A stretch of DNA of 64,000 nucleotides from Chitinophagaceae bacterium. Its GTDB lineage: Bacteria > Bacteroidota > Bacteroidia > Chitinophagales > UBA10324. Of this stretch, positions 44,190-54,040 are shown piece after piece. Where the stretch lies: positions 372,001 to 436,000 of the forward strand of contig JADJAG010000001.1 in the NCBI GenBank assembly GCA_016704325.1, written 5' to 3'. Made by a program: the position numbers and the translations under genes. The stretch's first letter is position 1, and each line of letters opens with the position of its first letter. The notes below the pieces were generated by a model. It saw only the letters and a program-made list of their open reading frames with translations. It was not told where the DNA came from and did no database searches.

Positions 44190-45668
44190 ATGAAGGACAA
44201 GATTGTGAGACAACTACCTTATGTGTTGCTTCTTTTAGTATTTGTGTTGCACCTGCCCTTTCTTACCGCTGATCCTGATTATTATTTATCGGATAGCCGT
44301 GATGCATTTACGGATGAAGGTTTAAATACCAGTCAGCTGCGGAATTACATAAACCATGGTCAACTCGACTTTTATGAATGTGATAACCTGATCAAGACGC
44401 CCCTGTTTAATGGCTTGTTATTCTTGCCTCTTAAGATATTGGGCACGCAGCATATTGTTGCAAGAGTTACGATACTCTTGTCTATAATTCTCTTGCTCTT
44501 CATTTCTATGCGGAGCACCTATTTAAAGTCTATTATAGCCATATTAAGCATCACGACGCTACTACAATACTTTGTGTTCCAGTATAGTCATTTCAGTCTG
44601 AGTGAAATGATTTCCACAGCAAGTATAATGGTCGGAATGTTCTTTCTTTATCAATATATTGAAAACAGGATACTTTATAAGAATCACCTTTTGTTTGCAT
44701 CAGTTTTTATAGCCATTGCCTATTATGCCAAGATTCAGTTTATCTATATCATGCCCCTGATTCCCATAGTGATGTTTGTTTCAATTTGTTTGAAGAAAAA
44801 ACAGCCGCTCAATTATAATGGTCCCGGCATAAAAGATTTTGCAACTTCTATCCAATGGATGTTCCTTCTTTTTTTAATCTACCTGATCTTTTGGTATTGG
44901 CCCAACCATGAAATATTCAATTATGTGCTAAACGAAGAAGCTTCAGGCAAGTATGCCAACCTCTTTCTAATGCCCAGGACTATTGGGTTTAACATCATCT
45001 ATGTGTTGTTTAGCAGCAGAACCTGGCCTGCCAATTTATTATTTGCCCTCAGTTTTGTAACAGGATGCATTCTCTTTTTTAAGAGCAGGGATCGGCATTA
45101 CCGAATACTTTTCACCCTGGTTGTTGCCTGGCTAATAATTGAGTCGCACAAACTCACCATGATCTACCTGCCTGCCCGATACCTGGTGAGCTATTATTTC
45201 GCAGCCGGCTTAATGTCAAGCATTGTTATTCACCAAATCTTGCATCTTCAAAAGAAAAGTAAGCAGTGGAGATTTGCTGGGGCCGCCTTGTTGCTTCTAT
45301 TTGTGACGAATAACTTTATTGATTATGTATCCATGTTCAAAAACCGCGAATTCAAAATCAGTGCCGTCAACAAATATCTTGAATCAGGTATGGAAAAGCC
45401 GAACCAAAACCTGGCCCTTGGTCCATGGGCACCTTCCCTCACCTGGGAATGTAAGGCCATCTCCAAACCAGTCTGGTACCAATTTTTTAATGATGATAAC
45501 CTGCTTGAACAAAACCCACGTATTGTTATTTCTGAACCGGGCGAAGCAGATTCAAATCAGGCCTATTCCTTACAAAATATTAGCCTGGAACAGTATGCCG
45601 ATTCTTCAAGAACATTTACCATCGGAAAATGGATGGTGACTGTATTTTGGATGAAGCCGGCTCAATAA
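44190..45668 (+). CDS. GT-C-like polytopic membrane protein
   Basis: 492 residues from the ATG at 44190; an upstream ATG at 44142 lies inside the DUF547 gene and would add an unlikely 16-residue head. About ten to twelve membrane helices. The first outer loop has acidic residues (YYLSDSRDAFTDEGLNTSQL), the pattern of GT-C glycosyltransferases that use lipid-linked sugars (ArnT/PMT group). Donor and acceptor unknown. A large C-terminal soluble part ends at about 490. Confidence 0.7.
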   Translation: MKDKIVRQLPYVLLLLVFVLHLPFLTADPDYYLSDSRDAFTDEGLNTSQLRNYINHGQLDFYECDNLIKTPLFNGLLFLPLKILGTQHIVARVTILLSIILLLFISMRSTYLKSIIAILSITTLLQYFVFQYSHFSLSEMISTASIMVGMFFLYQYIENRILYKNHLLFASVFIAIAYYAKIQFIYIMPLIPIVMFVSICLKKKQPLNYNGPGIKDFATSIQWMFLLFLIYLIFWYWPNHEIFNYVLNEEASGKYANLFLMPRTIGFNIIYVLFSSRTWPANLLFALSFVTGCILFFKSRDRHYRILFTLVVAWLIIESHKLTMIYLPARYLVSYYFAAGLMSSIVIHQILHLQKKSKQWRFAGAALLLLFVTNNFIDYVSMFKNREFKISAVNKYLESGMEKPNQNLALGPWAPSLTWECKAISKPVWYQFFNDDNLLEQNPRIVISEPGEADSNQAYSLQNISLEQYADSSRTFTIGKWMVTVFWMKPAQ

Positions 45669-45701
45669 CACATACACAGGCTTTACAAAGTACGCGCGAA
45701 G

Positions 45702-46619
45702 TCAAAGGATTTCATTTCCGGGCAAAACATCAGAAGTAGTTTTTCTTCCCTTCCTCAATTGCCGGTATTTGAGAATCATGTAAACCACTACGGAAGAGAG
45801 AATGATTAACGTACCGGCAAAAAAACCGGGATGCAGTTCCTTCTGTTCATGATAGAAAATAAATGCGAGGCAGATTCCATAGACAGGTTCCATATTAATA
45901 GACAGGTTTGAAGTAAAAGCAGAAAGGTGTTTTAAAGCTTTCATCGAAAGATTGAATGGAATAACCGTACAAACTACCGTGAATACAACGAGCAACCACC
46001 AATCCTGCCCTGCCGGCAGTAATTTATCCGTAGGAAAAAACCAAAGATAGAGTGGCATCAACAGCGTCAGATACAGAAACCCGCTGCATAATTCATAGGT
46101 CGTCACAGTCTCCGAGTTATGACGCATCATCAGCATTTTGTTCTGTATGGTGAAGTAAGAACCTAGAAATGCAGAAATCAACCCCAATATAATGCCGGTA
46201 CGGAACTGAGCACTAAACTCAAATATCAGAAACATACCGAAAACAGCCACCATGCCCAATAGTAGTTCAAACCACTGAAATTTACGTCCGGTTAGAATAG
46301 GTTCTAAAATCGAAGAGAATACAGCAATCATTGCCAGGCAACTCATGCCAACAGAAATGTTTGAATACTTAATTGATCCATAGAAAAAAAGCCAATGTAC
46401 AGCCACCAGCAATCCGACATAACTTATTCTAAGTGCCTCTTTATATGGAAGGATCTTAACTTTTTGGGTAATTAAAGCGATTATAATCCAACAAACAGAA
46501 GTGAATAATAGCCGATACCAAACCAATACCCCTTCGGTAAGATCTATGGCTCGTGCAAAGATGCCTGTGAAACCCCAGAGTAATATGGATATATGGAGGT
46601 AGAGATAGGCTTTGCGCAT
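45702..46619 (-). CDS. EamA/DMT-family transporter
   Basis: 305 residues with ten membrane helices in two EamA repeats (LHISILLWGFTGIFARAI in the first; LSINMEPVYGICLAFIFYHE in the second). Drug/metabolite transporters of this type export amino acids, nucleobases or other small compounds. A TATCTTTG promoter box is 8 bases before the ATG, so the message may be nearly leaderless. Confidence 0.88.
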   Translation of the reverse strand: MRKAYLYLHISILLWGFTGIFARAIDLTEGVLVWYRLLFTSVCWIIIALITQKVKILPYKEALRISYVGLLVAVHWLFFYGSIKYSNISVGMSCLAMIAVFSSILEPILTGRKFQWFELLLGMVAVFGMFLIFEFSAQFRTGIILGLISAFLGSYFTIQNKMLMMRHNSETVTTYELCSGFLYLTLLMPLYLWFFPTDKLLPAGQDWWLLVVFTVVCTVIPFNLSMKALKHLSAFTSNLSINMEPVYGICLAFIFYHEQKELHPGFFAGTLIILSSVVVYMILKYRQLRKGRKTTSDVLPGNEIL

Positions 46620-46626
46620 CTTGAAG

Positions 46627-46634
46627 CAAAGATA
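46627..46634 (-). promoter_or_regulatory. -7 box of the EamA transporter gene
   Basis: TATCTTTG on the minus strand, a full TAnnTTTG match ending 8 bases before the start codon. No good -33 element at 19 bases. Confidence 0.4.
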
Positions 46635-46805
46635 TTAATTGATGCATCCACTCTTTTGGAATTCTTAAATGACCTGTGATATGCAGCCAAATAAATACTA
46701 CAGAAAAAGTATTCTTCCTTATAGTAGAAAATATCAACGTACCATAATGCCGTGTTCGTTATAGCAAACAAGTTAGCAACAGTTAAAGATTCATCTGCTA
46801 AGCAT

Positions 46806-46837
46806 AAAAAAACCGCTTCAGTTTCCTGAAGCGGTTT
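46806..46837 (-). terminator. Intrinsic terminator of the ompA-like gene
   Basis: Perfect 12-bp stem AAACCGCTTCAG / CTGAAGCGGTTT (46810-46821 and 46826-46837) with a 4-base loop and, on the minus strand, seven T. It lies 27 bases after the stop of the minus-strand OmpA-like gene. Confidence 0.9.
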
Positions 46838-46863
46838 CAATACTGATTATTTTGACTACAACT

Positions 46864-48324
46864 CTATTTCTTCACACCAATCTCCATCAACTTAATTTCA
46901 ACACGACGATTTTCCGTACGGCCTGCTGCAGTCTTATTATCAGCAATCGGACGAATCTGTCCATATCCTTCAGAATCCAACCTGTCGGCAGCAACTCCTT
47001 TAGATATAAAGTAATTCTTAACAGAAGCTGCACGGCGTTTTGAAAGATCGAGGTTCTTCGCTTCTTTACCCACATTGTCAGTATGTCCTTCTATAGACCA
47101 TCTTGTATTTGGATATTTCAGCATTAATGCGGTAATGTTATCAAGCGTTGCATTAGAACTAGCCTGGATCTTGTCGCTACCGGTTACAAACTGTATCGAT
47201 TTGGCACTAACGTTAATTGATTGAATTTCTTCAGCCTTTGGTACCGGGCAACCACCATTCGATATGGGTCCTGCATCCTGAGGACAACGATCATCATCAT
47301 CAGCTATTCCATCTCCATCACGGTCAGGGCAACCTTTTAAAGCCACTGTACCTGCTCTGGTTGGGCATAGATCATCTTTGTCAGCAACACCGTCTGCATC
47401 TGTATCAGGACAACCTTTCAGGTTCACCAAACCTTTCTGGTCAGGGCACTGATCATCTATATCCGCTACAGTGTCAGCATCACGATCAGGGCAACCTTTC
47501 ATTGCGGCAGTACCTGCAACACTTGGGCAACGGTCGTCTTTATCAGCAATGCCATCAGCATCAGCATCAGGGCAACCATTCAAAGCAACAGGTCCGGCAT
47601 TATCAGGACATGCATCTGATTTATCAGCAACTGCATCATTATCCCGATCAGGGCAACCCATGGTTGATGCGGGGCCGGGTTCTTCTACGCATGCATCTTC
47701 ATCATCTTCAATACCATCTTTATCGGTATCATTCTTGCCAAAACGAACTACGATACCTGCAGAATGATTCAGATAATTCTGCTTGCCGGCAACTGTTTCA
47801 TCACCTCCGGGTACCAACCGATATGCAGATTGAATGTTTAACCCAAAGTCTTTCCAGAACCAAAAGTTAAACCCAAGTCCACCGCCCACGTTTCCGCGCA
47901 CCTGATCCTGAGAAAGGTAGTTAATTCCACCTCCGGCAAATAAATAGGGAGCAAAAACGGCATTCTCTTTAATTATATATCCATTGTCAAACTTATAGCG
48001 CAAGTCAACATCAGCGTCAATAAATCCTCTTGCACCAATTTCTTCCCCCCCCGTTAATGTGGTAATTCTGGACCCACCAAGCTGTAAATCCACAGCAAAA
48101 GATGGATTAAGATTCCTGGCAATGGTCAATTTGCTGATCGCCGGAAGTACGTTCCAATACTCCGTTTGTGCAATCTGATCAAAGTTGTATGGGGCATTGA
48201 AGTCTATAACGTTCAAGCCCGCGCCAATCATCCAGGGGCGCTTGGTACTTTGTGCATTTAACTGTGCAGCAAACAACAAATTCGTTAGCACGACAGCAAT
48301 AAAAAGTTTAGTAAAATGTCTCAT
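46864..48324 (-). CDS. OmpA-family outer membrane protein with TSP type 3 repeats
   Basis: 486 residues. A signal peptide ends near Ala-Gln (residue 25). An outer membrane beta-barrel domain covers about 28-195. Six 27-residue thrombospondin type 3 repeats follow (about 199-360), each with a calcium-binding D-x-D-x-D-G-like start and a Cys-Pro pair, for example DRDGDGIADDDDRCP. The C-terminal OmpA peptidoglycan-binding domain (about 370-482) has EGHTDNVG and LSKRRAASVKNYF. It ties the outer membrane to the cell wall. Confidence 0.93.
   Translation of the reverse strand: MRHFTKLFIAVVLTNLLFAAQLNAQSTKRPWMIGAGLNVIDFNAPYNFDQIAQTEYWNVLPAISKLTIARNLNPSFAVDLQLGGSRITTLTGGEEIGARGFIDADVDLRYKFDNGYIIKENAVFAPYLFAGGGINYLSQDQVRGNVGGGLGFNFWFWKDFGLNIQSAYRLVPGGDETVAGKQNYLNHSAGIVVRFGKNDTDKDGIEDDEDACVEEPGPASTMGCPDRDNDAVADKSDACPDNAGPVALNGCPDADADGIADKDDRCPSVAGTAAMKGCPDRDADTVADIDDQCPDQKGLVNLKGCPDTDADGVADKDDLCPTRAGTVALKGCPDRDGDGIADDDDRCPQDAGPISNGGCPVPKAEEIQSINVSAKSIQFVTGSDKIQASSNATLDNITALMLKYPNTRWSIEGHTDNVGKEAKNLDLSKRRAASVKNYFISKGVAADRLDSEGYGQIRPIADNKTAAGRTENRRVEIKLMEIGVKK
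47245..47730 (-). repeat. Six 81-bp repeats inside the ompA-like gene
   Basis: In-frame DNA repeats that code for the six TSP3 units. The high repeat content creates a long false plus-strand frame at 47217-47870. Confidence 0.85.
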
Positions 48325-48522
48325 GGGATGCCTTTTAGTTAAAAAATATTGGCGCTAATTAACGAAAATATTTTCATAGGTAGTAGTAACATATGCAGAA
48401 TTGTGAACATTACGACGTGCATTACTTAATCCTGCATACACATTTACTATGCATATATTGACCATTTAAGGCTAAAATTGAACATTTTACAACCAAAAGG
48501 ATTTTCTCTTGTTAAGGGTGGT

Positions 48523-49026
48523 ATGAATTTTTACGATCTGAAATTTCGAACCCTGGAAGGAGAAGAAGTAGCCTTTTCACAATTTAAGGGAAAAGTATGC
48601 CTTGTCGTAAACATAGCCAGTCATTGCGGGTTTACGCCTCAATTGCATGATCTGGAAACGCTATACTTATTCTATAGAAAAAAAGGATTTGAAGTACTCG
48701 CATTCCCTTCTAATGACTTTGGTCAACAGGAACCATTAGAGAATTCCGGCATCGGCAATTTCTGCAAGAGTAAGTTCCTGGCCTCTTTTCCAATCTTTGA
48801 AAAATCACATGTCAGAGGGAAAGATGCAAACCCGGTCTTCCGTTTTCTGTCAGAAAAGAAGATGTATAGGCTATTCTCTATGAAACCCCTTTGGAACTTC
48901 CAGAAATACCTGGTAGATCGTGATGGACAATTAGTGGATTGCTTTTTTTCATTTACAAAACCGAGTGCCGATCGGTTGAGGAAAAAAATTGAGCGCATGT
49001 TGCAACAGCAGCACTCCGGTAATTAA
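48523..49026 (+). CDS. Glutathione peroxidase family protein
   Basis: 167 residues from the ATG at 48523; an upstream TTG at 48478 would add 15 residues not seen in the family. The peroxidatic Cys is Cys35 (NIASHCGFTPQ), with Gln68 (NDFGQQEP) and Trp124 (PLWNFQKYLVD) completing the tetrad. It uses Cys, not selenocysteine, and bacterial forms usually take electrons from thioredoxin. The second Cys region differs from the common form (IGNFCKSKF). Confidence 0.93.
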   Translation: MNFYDLKFRTLEGEEVAFSQFKGKVCLVVNIASHCGFTPQLHDLETLYLFYRKKGFEVLAFPSNDFGQQEPLENSGIGNFCKSKFLASFPIFEKSHVRGKDANPVFRFLSEKKMYRLFSMKPLWNFQKYLVDRDGQLVDCFFSFTKPSADRLRKKIERMLQQQHSGN

Positions 49027-49185
49027 CCGGCATAGATCAATTCACAATCATATGAATGCTCATGCCCTGCAGATATATCCCATTAAAAGATGTCGATGCA
49101 ACAAGTAAGTAAAATTGATAGTGCCCGGTGATGTGCTAGCCGGTAATTATCCCTGTTGCAACGCTATTCAAACTTCAAAATCTTA

Positions 49186-49506
49186 TCAGGAAAATTTTAC
49201 AGCAGTACCGGTGGCTATTACCATCAACATACTGCCATTAGAACCAACCGTTTCAAAATCCAGGTCAATGCCAACAATAGCATTTGCTCCAAGTCCGGCA
49301 GCTTTTTGTTGTAACTCTAACATGGCAGATTCTTTGGCTTCTTCCAATACTTTTTCATAAGTACCTGAACGGCCTCCAAAAATATCGGTAAGCCCACCAA
49401 GAATATCCTTAAAAAAATTCGCGCCAATAATTGTCTGTGCAGAAATAACGCCCAGGTACTGTTCAATACTTTTCCCTTCAATATGCGGGGTTGTTGTAGT
49501 AATCAT
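49186..49506 (-). CDS. YbjQ/UPF0145 family protein
   Basis: 106 residues, a typical YbjQ protein: EQYLGVISAQTIIGANFFKD at the N-terminus, REAR-like segment YEKVLEEAKESAMLEL, and LGANAIVGIDLDFETVG near the C-terminus. The fold is related to heavy-metal-binding domains, but function is unknown. Single gene. Confidence 0.9.
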   Translation of the reverse strand: MITTTTPHIEGKSIEQYLGVISAQTIIGANFFKDILGGLTDIFGGRSGTYEKVLEEAKESAMLELQQKAAGLGANAIVGIDLDFETVGSNGSMLMVIATGTAVKFS

Positions 49507-49562
49507 GATTGAAGATTTAGAATTAGTTATTTAACAATTTGTAAAATGTTTTGCAGGCATTT

Positions 49563-51392
49563 TCAGATAGGCGCCTGTTCCGGTAATGAATAGTTCCTGC
49601 CTGCATTCACCTTTTTCAGGTAGGCCATGAGCGGTGCAAAATAATCCACCATCGGCTTGGCACTCATCTGCGAATGGATGCTTGCTTCCAAATGTGCCCT
49701 CCAATCAACACTGGCTCCCGGATACATTACTTTCTTTAGAAAATCGCCAACGCCTTTGTTACCCCAGTAATTAGTCGCATGTGGATCCTGGTGGAGTATA
49801 CTGTCGGCAATGAAAGAATGAAATTGGAAAAGCAGGACATTGGCAATGGAGTAATCATAATATCCTGCAGGGTCATCATTAATATGCGTTTTAGTGGCAG
49901 CATCACAAAAAATTTCTCCTCTTGCTGCCGGAGGAACGATGCCCTGGTATTTCTTTACCAACTCCCACCACGCAGCATTGTATTGATCTTTAGGTAACCC
50001 CTTCGCATATAAGTTATACTCAAATTCAGTCATAACACCACTACCCCAGGGAATATGTACTACATAATCCAGGGCTTCACTCAATAATTTCAACGTATCA
50101 TTTGTTTGTACTCCGGGTGCAATCATTCCAAGCCCTTCAAGGAAAGGTTTTTGCAAAGAAGCAAGTCCAATCAACGTTCCAAAGGCTTCATGGTAACCAC
50201 GGTTCGCACCGCTTCTCAAAATATAGGGAACATCAGGATTGCTGTACGTTTCGTAGTAATAGATATGCCCTAATTCATGCAAAACGGTACTCCACCATTC
50301 CGTATTTGTTTCCACACTCATTAACGACCTCACATCCTTGTTAAGATCCATATGCCATGCAGAGGCATGATTATTCTTACTGTATCCGGCATCAGGTGCA
50401 ACCGGGTATAAACTTGATTTTTCATAAAAAGAAGCCGGCAATGCATTAAATCCAAGACTCTGGTAAAACCGCTCTCCTTCTTTCACAATCCATTCTGCAT
50501 TATGAGTTTTAAGCACACTATCAATATCAAGCCCCTCCACCTTAACCATGGCCGTCCATTCCTGTCCCCAGCGGTTGGGCAACCAATGAGCAGGTATGTA
50601 TTCCGGAACGGGTTGATTATATCGTGCAGCAAGTTCAAAACGTGCCCAGGTGTGCAGTTCACGGTACAGTGGCCATACATCTGAAATCATACTGCGTGTA
50701 AGTGCAATCATTTCTTCCGAACTCATCCCGTACTCCGAAGCCATGTAATTGAAATAATCGCTGTATCCCAACGGAGTAACACTTTGGTTTCTGAGATCAC
50801 GCAGGTTGGCCAATCCATCCTTTAAGGTGGCGCCTACTTCTTTACTTGCTGTCCATGCCTTAAGTCTTTCATCCATATTGCTTGACCGCTGTAATACTTC
50901 ATCCAATGCATTAACGGTTGTTGGCTTTCCATTGAGTTTATAATGAAAACCATAGAGCATTTCTGTCTGTGCATTTGTTGCTTCGATTCTTTTTTTCACC
51001 ACATCACCTGCAGTTTCCGGATTATTGCCTGCGTTGAACAGGATCGTTTCCAACTGCCTTATTTGCAATGGTGTCAATTCCGCTTTTAATGCAAGGTATT
51101 TTCTGGCAGAATCGATATTTGCAGTGCTGCCTGTAAACTTAGCCATTGCTTCATCAGCCCTGGCAGCATTGAATGAAGCCATGGTATCACCTTCTACAAT
51201 CCGGGTATTGAGTGCCCACTGACCTTCTGCCGAAGCCGCATAGAGTTTTTGAAACTGATTATTATAAGAATCCAGATAAGCTTGAGCAGCAGCAATTGCC
51301 GGATTCACTTTGCGCTCTGGCTGAGAGCAAGAGAACAATCCAATAACAAAGAGTATTACAAATCCAGATCGGTAATTAATTTTTTGTAACAT
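49563..51392 (-). CDS. M2-family peptidyl-dipeptidase, lipoprotein
   Basis: 609 residues. A lipoprotein signal (FVILFVIGLFSC, Cys22) anchors the protein. The zinc site is HELGH in VLHELGHIYYYE, with the third ligand Glu in YHEAFGTLIGLASLQ some 24 residues on, as in angiotensin-converting enzyme. Downstream IPWGSGVMTEFEYNLYAKGL also matches ACE-like M2 peptidases. It removes C-terminal dipeptides from peptides in the periplasm or at the surface. Full length. Confidence 0.93.
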   Translation of the reverse strand: MLQKINYRSGFVILFVIGLFSCSQPERKVNPAIAAAQAYLDSYNNQFQKLYAASAEGQWALNTRIVEGDTMASFNAARADEAMAKFTGSTANIDSARKYLALKAELTPLQIRQLETILFNAGNNPETAGDVVKKRIEATNAQTEMLYGFHYKLNGKPTTVNALDEVLQRSSNMDERLKAWTASKEVGATLKDGLANLRDLRNQSVTPLGYSDYFNYMASEYGMSSEEMIALTRSMISDVWPLYRELHTWARFELAARYNQPVPEYIPAHWLPNRWGQEWTAMVKVEGLDIDSVLKTHNAEWIVKEGERFYQSLGFNALPASFYEKSSLYPVAPDAGYSKNNHASAWHMDLNKDVRSLMSVETNTEWWSTVLHELGHIYYYETYSNPDVPYILRSGANRGYHEAFGTLIGLASLQKPFLEGLGMIAPGVQTNDTLKLLSEALDYVVHIPWGSGVMTEFEYNLYAKGLPKDQYNAAWWELVKKYQGIVPPAARGEIFCDAATKTHINDDPAGYYDYSIANVLLFQFHSFIADSILHQDPHATNYWGNKGVGDFLKKVMYPGASVDWRAHLEASIHSQMSAKPMVDYFAPLMAYLKKVNAGRNYSLPEQAPI

Positions 51393-51415
51393 GATGAATC
51401 TTTTTGGCTAAGCCG

Positions 51416-51446
51416 CAAATATATAAGAAACCATGCATTGTGAAAA
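51416..51446 (-). promoter_or_regulatory. Probable promoter of the M2 peptidase gene
   Basis: On the minus strand TATATTTG (51416-51423), a full -7 match, with TTTT (51443-51446) in place of TTTG at 19 bases. It lies beside the copy B repeat element. Confidence 0.45.
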
Positions 51447-51461
51447 TGCAAAACCTTCAGA

Positions 51462-51543
51462 GGGTGTACGACATATCGTTCATCTTGTCAAGCAATGTTG
51501 GAGGGTTAAATTGTTAAATGGTTAAATTGCTAAATGGTTAAAT
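51462..51543 (-). repeat. Interspersed element, copy B (45-bp core plus octamer array)
   Basis: Reverse copy of the element at 40919-40996: the core is at 51462-51505, followed by five GGTTAAAT-type octamers (51504-51543), the complement of ATTTAACC. About 41 of 45 core positions agree with copy A, one of them a single-base gap. It lies between the divergent M2 peptidase gene and the TMTC-like gene. Confidence 0.75.
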
Positions 51544-51570
51544 TGCTGCCATTTCATTAACTGTTCAGCA

Positions 51571-53256
51571 ATGAAAAATCAAAAACAGGATTTAAAGAAC
51601 ACAAAGAAAGGCGGGATAGCTCCGGTACAAAGCGAATTTCAAATTCCCTATCCCGGAATGCTGCTTGCCGTTGCAGTTATGTTTTTGTATGCTTCTTCCA
51701 TTAACCTCGGATTCACTGAATTGGATGATTCCATATTTATAAAGGAACGACAGTCTTACAATGAAGATCTTTCGAACCTTGTTACCAGCTTCAAAAGGGG
51801 TGTCTTCAATGAAACGGAAGATGTCTATTACCGTCCGATATTGCTGAATTCATTCATTCTGAACTACCAGCTAAGTGGCACAGCGATCAAAGGATATCAC
51901 GTGGTTAATATCTTACTTCATCTGATTGCCGTATTGCTGCTGTATCAACTCTTGATGAAACTGCGTTTCAGAAAGACAGAAGCATTCCTGCTCACCCTTT
52001 TTTTTGCAATACATCCGGTGCTTACTCAGGCTGTTGCCTGGATTCCGGGAAGAAATGATACGCTATTAGCTGTTTTTCTATTCACCTTTTTTATTGGACT
52101 GATTAACTATTCAAATCATGGAAAACCTGCTGCATTTATCTTGCAGTTGGTAACTTTGTTACTAGCTTTTTTTACTAAAGAAACCACTGTTTTTGCCGCT
52201 CCGGTTGCTTTGCTGCTGTTGGTACTTTGCCTTGAGAAAAAAATATTTGAAATGCGGAGTATGCTGCTGTATGGCAGCTGGCTGCTAGCCTTTATACTCT
52301 GGTACTATGTACGTTCACTTGCAACACTTAAAGAAGAGCAAATGCAATTTGGCAGCGTTCTGGCAGCACTACCGTCCCGGCTACCGGTAATAGTTCAATA
52401 TTTCGGGAAGATTATACTGCCATTAAACCTCAATGTATTTCCGATAACTAAGGACACCTCTAATGTATATGGTCTTATTGCAGTCGCACTCATAGCGGCC
52501 GGCTTGTTTTTTTCTAAGGATAGGAATAACAAAATCGTAATAGCAGGTATTGGCACCTTCCTGTTATTCCTGGTCCCGGTACTGTTAGTGCCTGCCAGTC
52601 TTAATGATCAGGATTTTGAACACCGGTTGTATCTTCCCATAGTTGGTGTGCTATTGTTACTTACTCAAACCATTTTGTTCAGGAATAATATTAATGACAA
52701 AACAATTTTTTTTGGAGGCATTGGCATGTGCCTGGTTTTGGCAATCATCAATTTCAACCACCAGGGCAAATTTAAGGATGCCAATACGTTTTGGACCGAA
52801 GCAGTTAAAGGATCGCCGAATTCAGCATATGCAAACATGATGTTAGGAGCCCGCTTGAGCGAAACAGATTCCATTAAGTCTGAGCAATACATGAAAGCCG
52901 CTCATGCGCTGAATCCTGATGAGAAATACCTGAACTATTACCTGGGTAAAATGGCACTCGATAAAGATTCCATTCCCGAAGCAGAAGCTTATTTCTTAAA
53001 GGAAATAAAAAAGTCGGCCTACTATGAGTGTTACTTTCATATGGCCAGGATCGCATTTATAAAAAATGATTTTGAAGGTGCTATAGGTTACCTGACCACT
53101 TATTTGTCAAAAACGCCTGATGATGAACAGGCCAATAACAACCTGCTGTTATTGTATCTGCAAACTAATAAGATGGAAGAAGCGCGGATTCAGTTGAAAA
53201 GAATGCGACAACTTGGGCTGGCAATTCCACCGGAAGCCATAGAAAGATTAAAATAA
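51571..53256 (+). CDS. TMTC-like membrane glycosyltransferase with TPR tail
   Basis: 561 residues. After a Lys-rich head there are about nine to eleven membrane helices (about 28-400). The conserved acidic pair of GT-C enzymes is seen in LGFTELDDSIFI, and HPVLTQAVAWIPGRNDTLLA resembles the family motif of TMTC O-mannosyltransferases. The C-terminal 150 residues are TPRs (AYANMMLGARLSETDSIKSE, FEGAIGYLTTYLSKTPDDEQ). The family would transfer a sugar from a lipid carrier to exported proteins; whether this one is active is unknown. Confidence 0.8.
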   Translation: MKNQKQDLKNTKKGGIAPVQSEFQIPYPGMLLAVAVMFLYASSINLGFTELDDSIFIKERQSYNEDLSNLVTSFKRGVFNETEDVYYRPILLNSFILNYQLSGTAIKGYHVVNILLHLIAVLLLYQLLMKLRFRKTEAFLLTLFFAIHPVLTQAVAWIPGRNDTLLAVFLFTFFIGLINYSNHGKPAAFILQLVTLLLAFFTKETTVFAAPVALLLLVLCLEKKIFEMRSMLLYGSWLLAFILWYYVRSLATLKEEQMQFGSVLAALPSRLPVIVQYFGKIILPLNLNVFPITKDTSNVYGLIAVALIAAGLFFSKDRNNKIVIAGIGTFLLFLVPVLLVPASLNDQDFEHRLYLPIVGVLLLLTQTILFRNNINDKTIFFGGIGMCLVLAIINFNHQGKFKDANTFWTEAVKGSPNSAYANMMLGARLSETDSIKSEQYMKAAHALNPDEKYLNYYLGKMALDKDSIPEAEAYFLKEIKKSAYYECYFHMARIAFIKNDFEGAIGYLTTYLSKTPDDEQANNNLLLLYLQTNKMEEARIQLKRMRQLGLAIPPEAIERLK

Positions 53257-53313
53257 TAGCAACGAAGTACTACCTGCCATATAATGTAAGCTGTCATCTA
53301 TTCAGCATGCGGA

Positions 53314-53913
53314 TTAATCCTCCTGTTTTCTGAACTCCAAATTCCATCCGAATTTCTTTAACTCTTCCATCAGTCTACTGGTAGGAAGTCCCATTACATT
53401 GTAAAAGCATCCGTTAATTTTTTCAATGCCTGACAATCCAATCCAATCCTGAACACCATAAGCACCGGCTTTATCCAACGGTTTATAGTTACTTACATAG
53501 TATTCAATTAATTCAGTTGGCAGTTGCTTAAAATAAACCCTGGTCAATTCTGAAAAGGTAGTCATACGTTCGCGATTGCAAATAGTAACACCCGTAACCA
53601 CTTCATGCATATTCCCCGATAAGTACTTTAACATCTCAATAGCCTCCGCTTCATCGGCAGGTTTACCGAAAATCTGGTTGCCGGCTATTACCACGGTATC
53701 CGCTGTAATCAGCAGTTCATTAAACTTAAGGTTCGGTAATACCGCTCTTGCTTTCTTTTCAGACAGGAAAGAAGGCACCATCCGCAGCGGCAAATCTGCA
53801 GGGTAGTCTTCATCTGCCTCTGCAACATATAAGCTGAATTCAACTCCAAGGTTCCATAGCAGTTCATGCCGTCTTGGAGATTTTGATGCCAGCACAATTT
53901 TCCATGGTGCCAT
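53314..53913 (-). CDS. Maf-like nucleotide pyrophosphatase
   Basis: 199 residues from the ATG at 53913; the frame opens at a TTG at 53934 that overlaps the promoter box. Maf signatures: KIVLASKSPRRHELLWNLG at the N-terminus, ITADTVV and FGKPADEAEA. Maf proteins hydrolyse dTTP/UTP or modified nucleotides and can limit septum formation. The KAGAYGVQDWIG stretch near the C-terminus is typical of the YhdE subfamily. Confidence 0.93.
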   Translation of the reverse strand: MAPWKIVLASKSPRRHELLWNLGVEFSLYVAEADEDYPADLPLRMVPSFLSEKKARAVLPNLKFNELLITADTVVIAGNQIFGKPADEAEAIEMLKYLSGNMHEVVTGVTICNRERMTTFSELTRVYFKQLPTELIEYYVSNYKPLDKAGAYGVQDWIGLSGIEKINGCFYNVMGLPTSRLMEELKKFGWNLEFRKQED

Positions 53914-53931
53914 CTCACAGTTGTTTGATGT

Positions 53932-53939
53932 CAAAAATA
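53932..53939 (-). promoter_or_regulatory. -7 box of the maf promoter
   Basis: TATTTTTG on the minus strand, a full TAnnTTTG match, with TTG at 53958-53960 at 18 bases. It overlaps the TTG at the head of the open frame, which supports the start at 53913. Confidence 0.5.
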
Positions 53940-54040
53940 GACGAATTAAATTTCCTTCAACGTTTTTGAACTTCGCACCTTCAATATCCTAAACTGTATG
54001 AATCTAAAAAATCAAAAGCGGCACCATAGAACCGGATACG

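Noticed and set aside
47217..47870. 217-codon plus-strand frame
   Set aside because: It is the reverse complement of the TSP3 repeats of the OmpA-like gene; its His/Gln/Leu-rich product reflects the repeat, not a protein.
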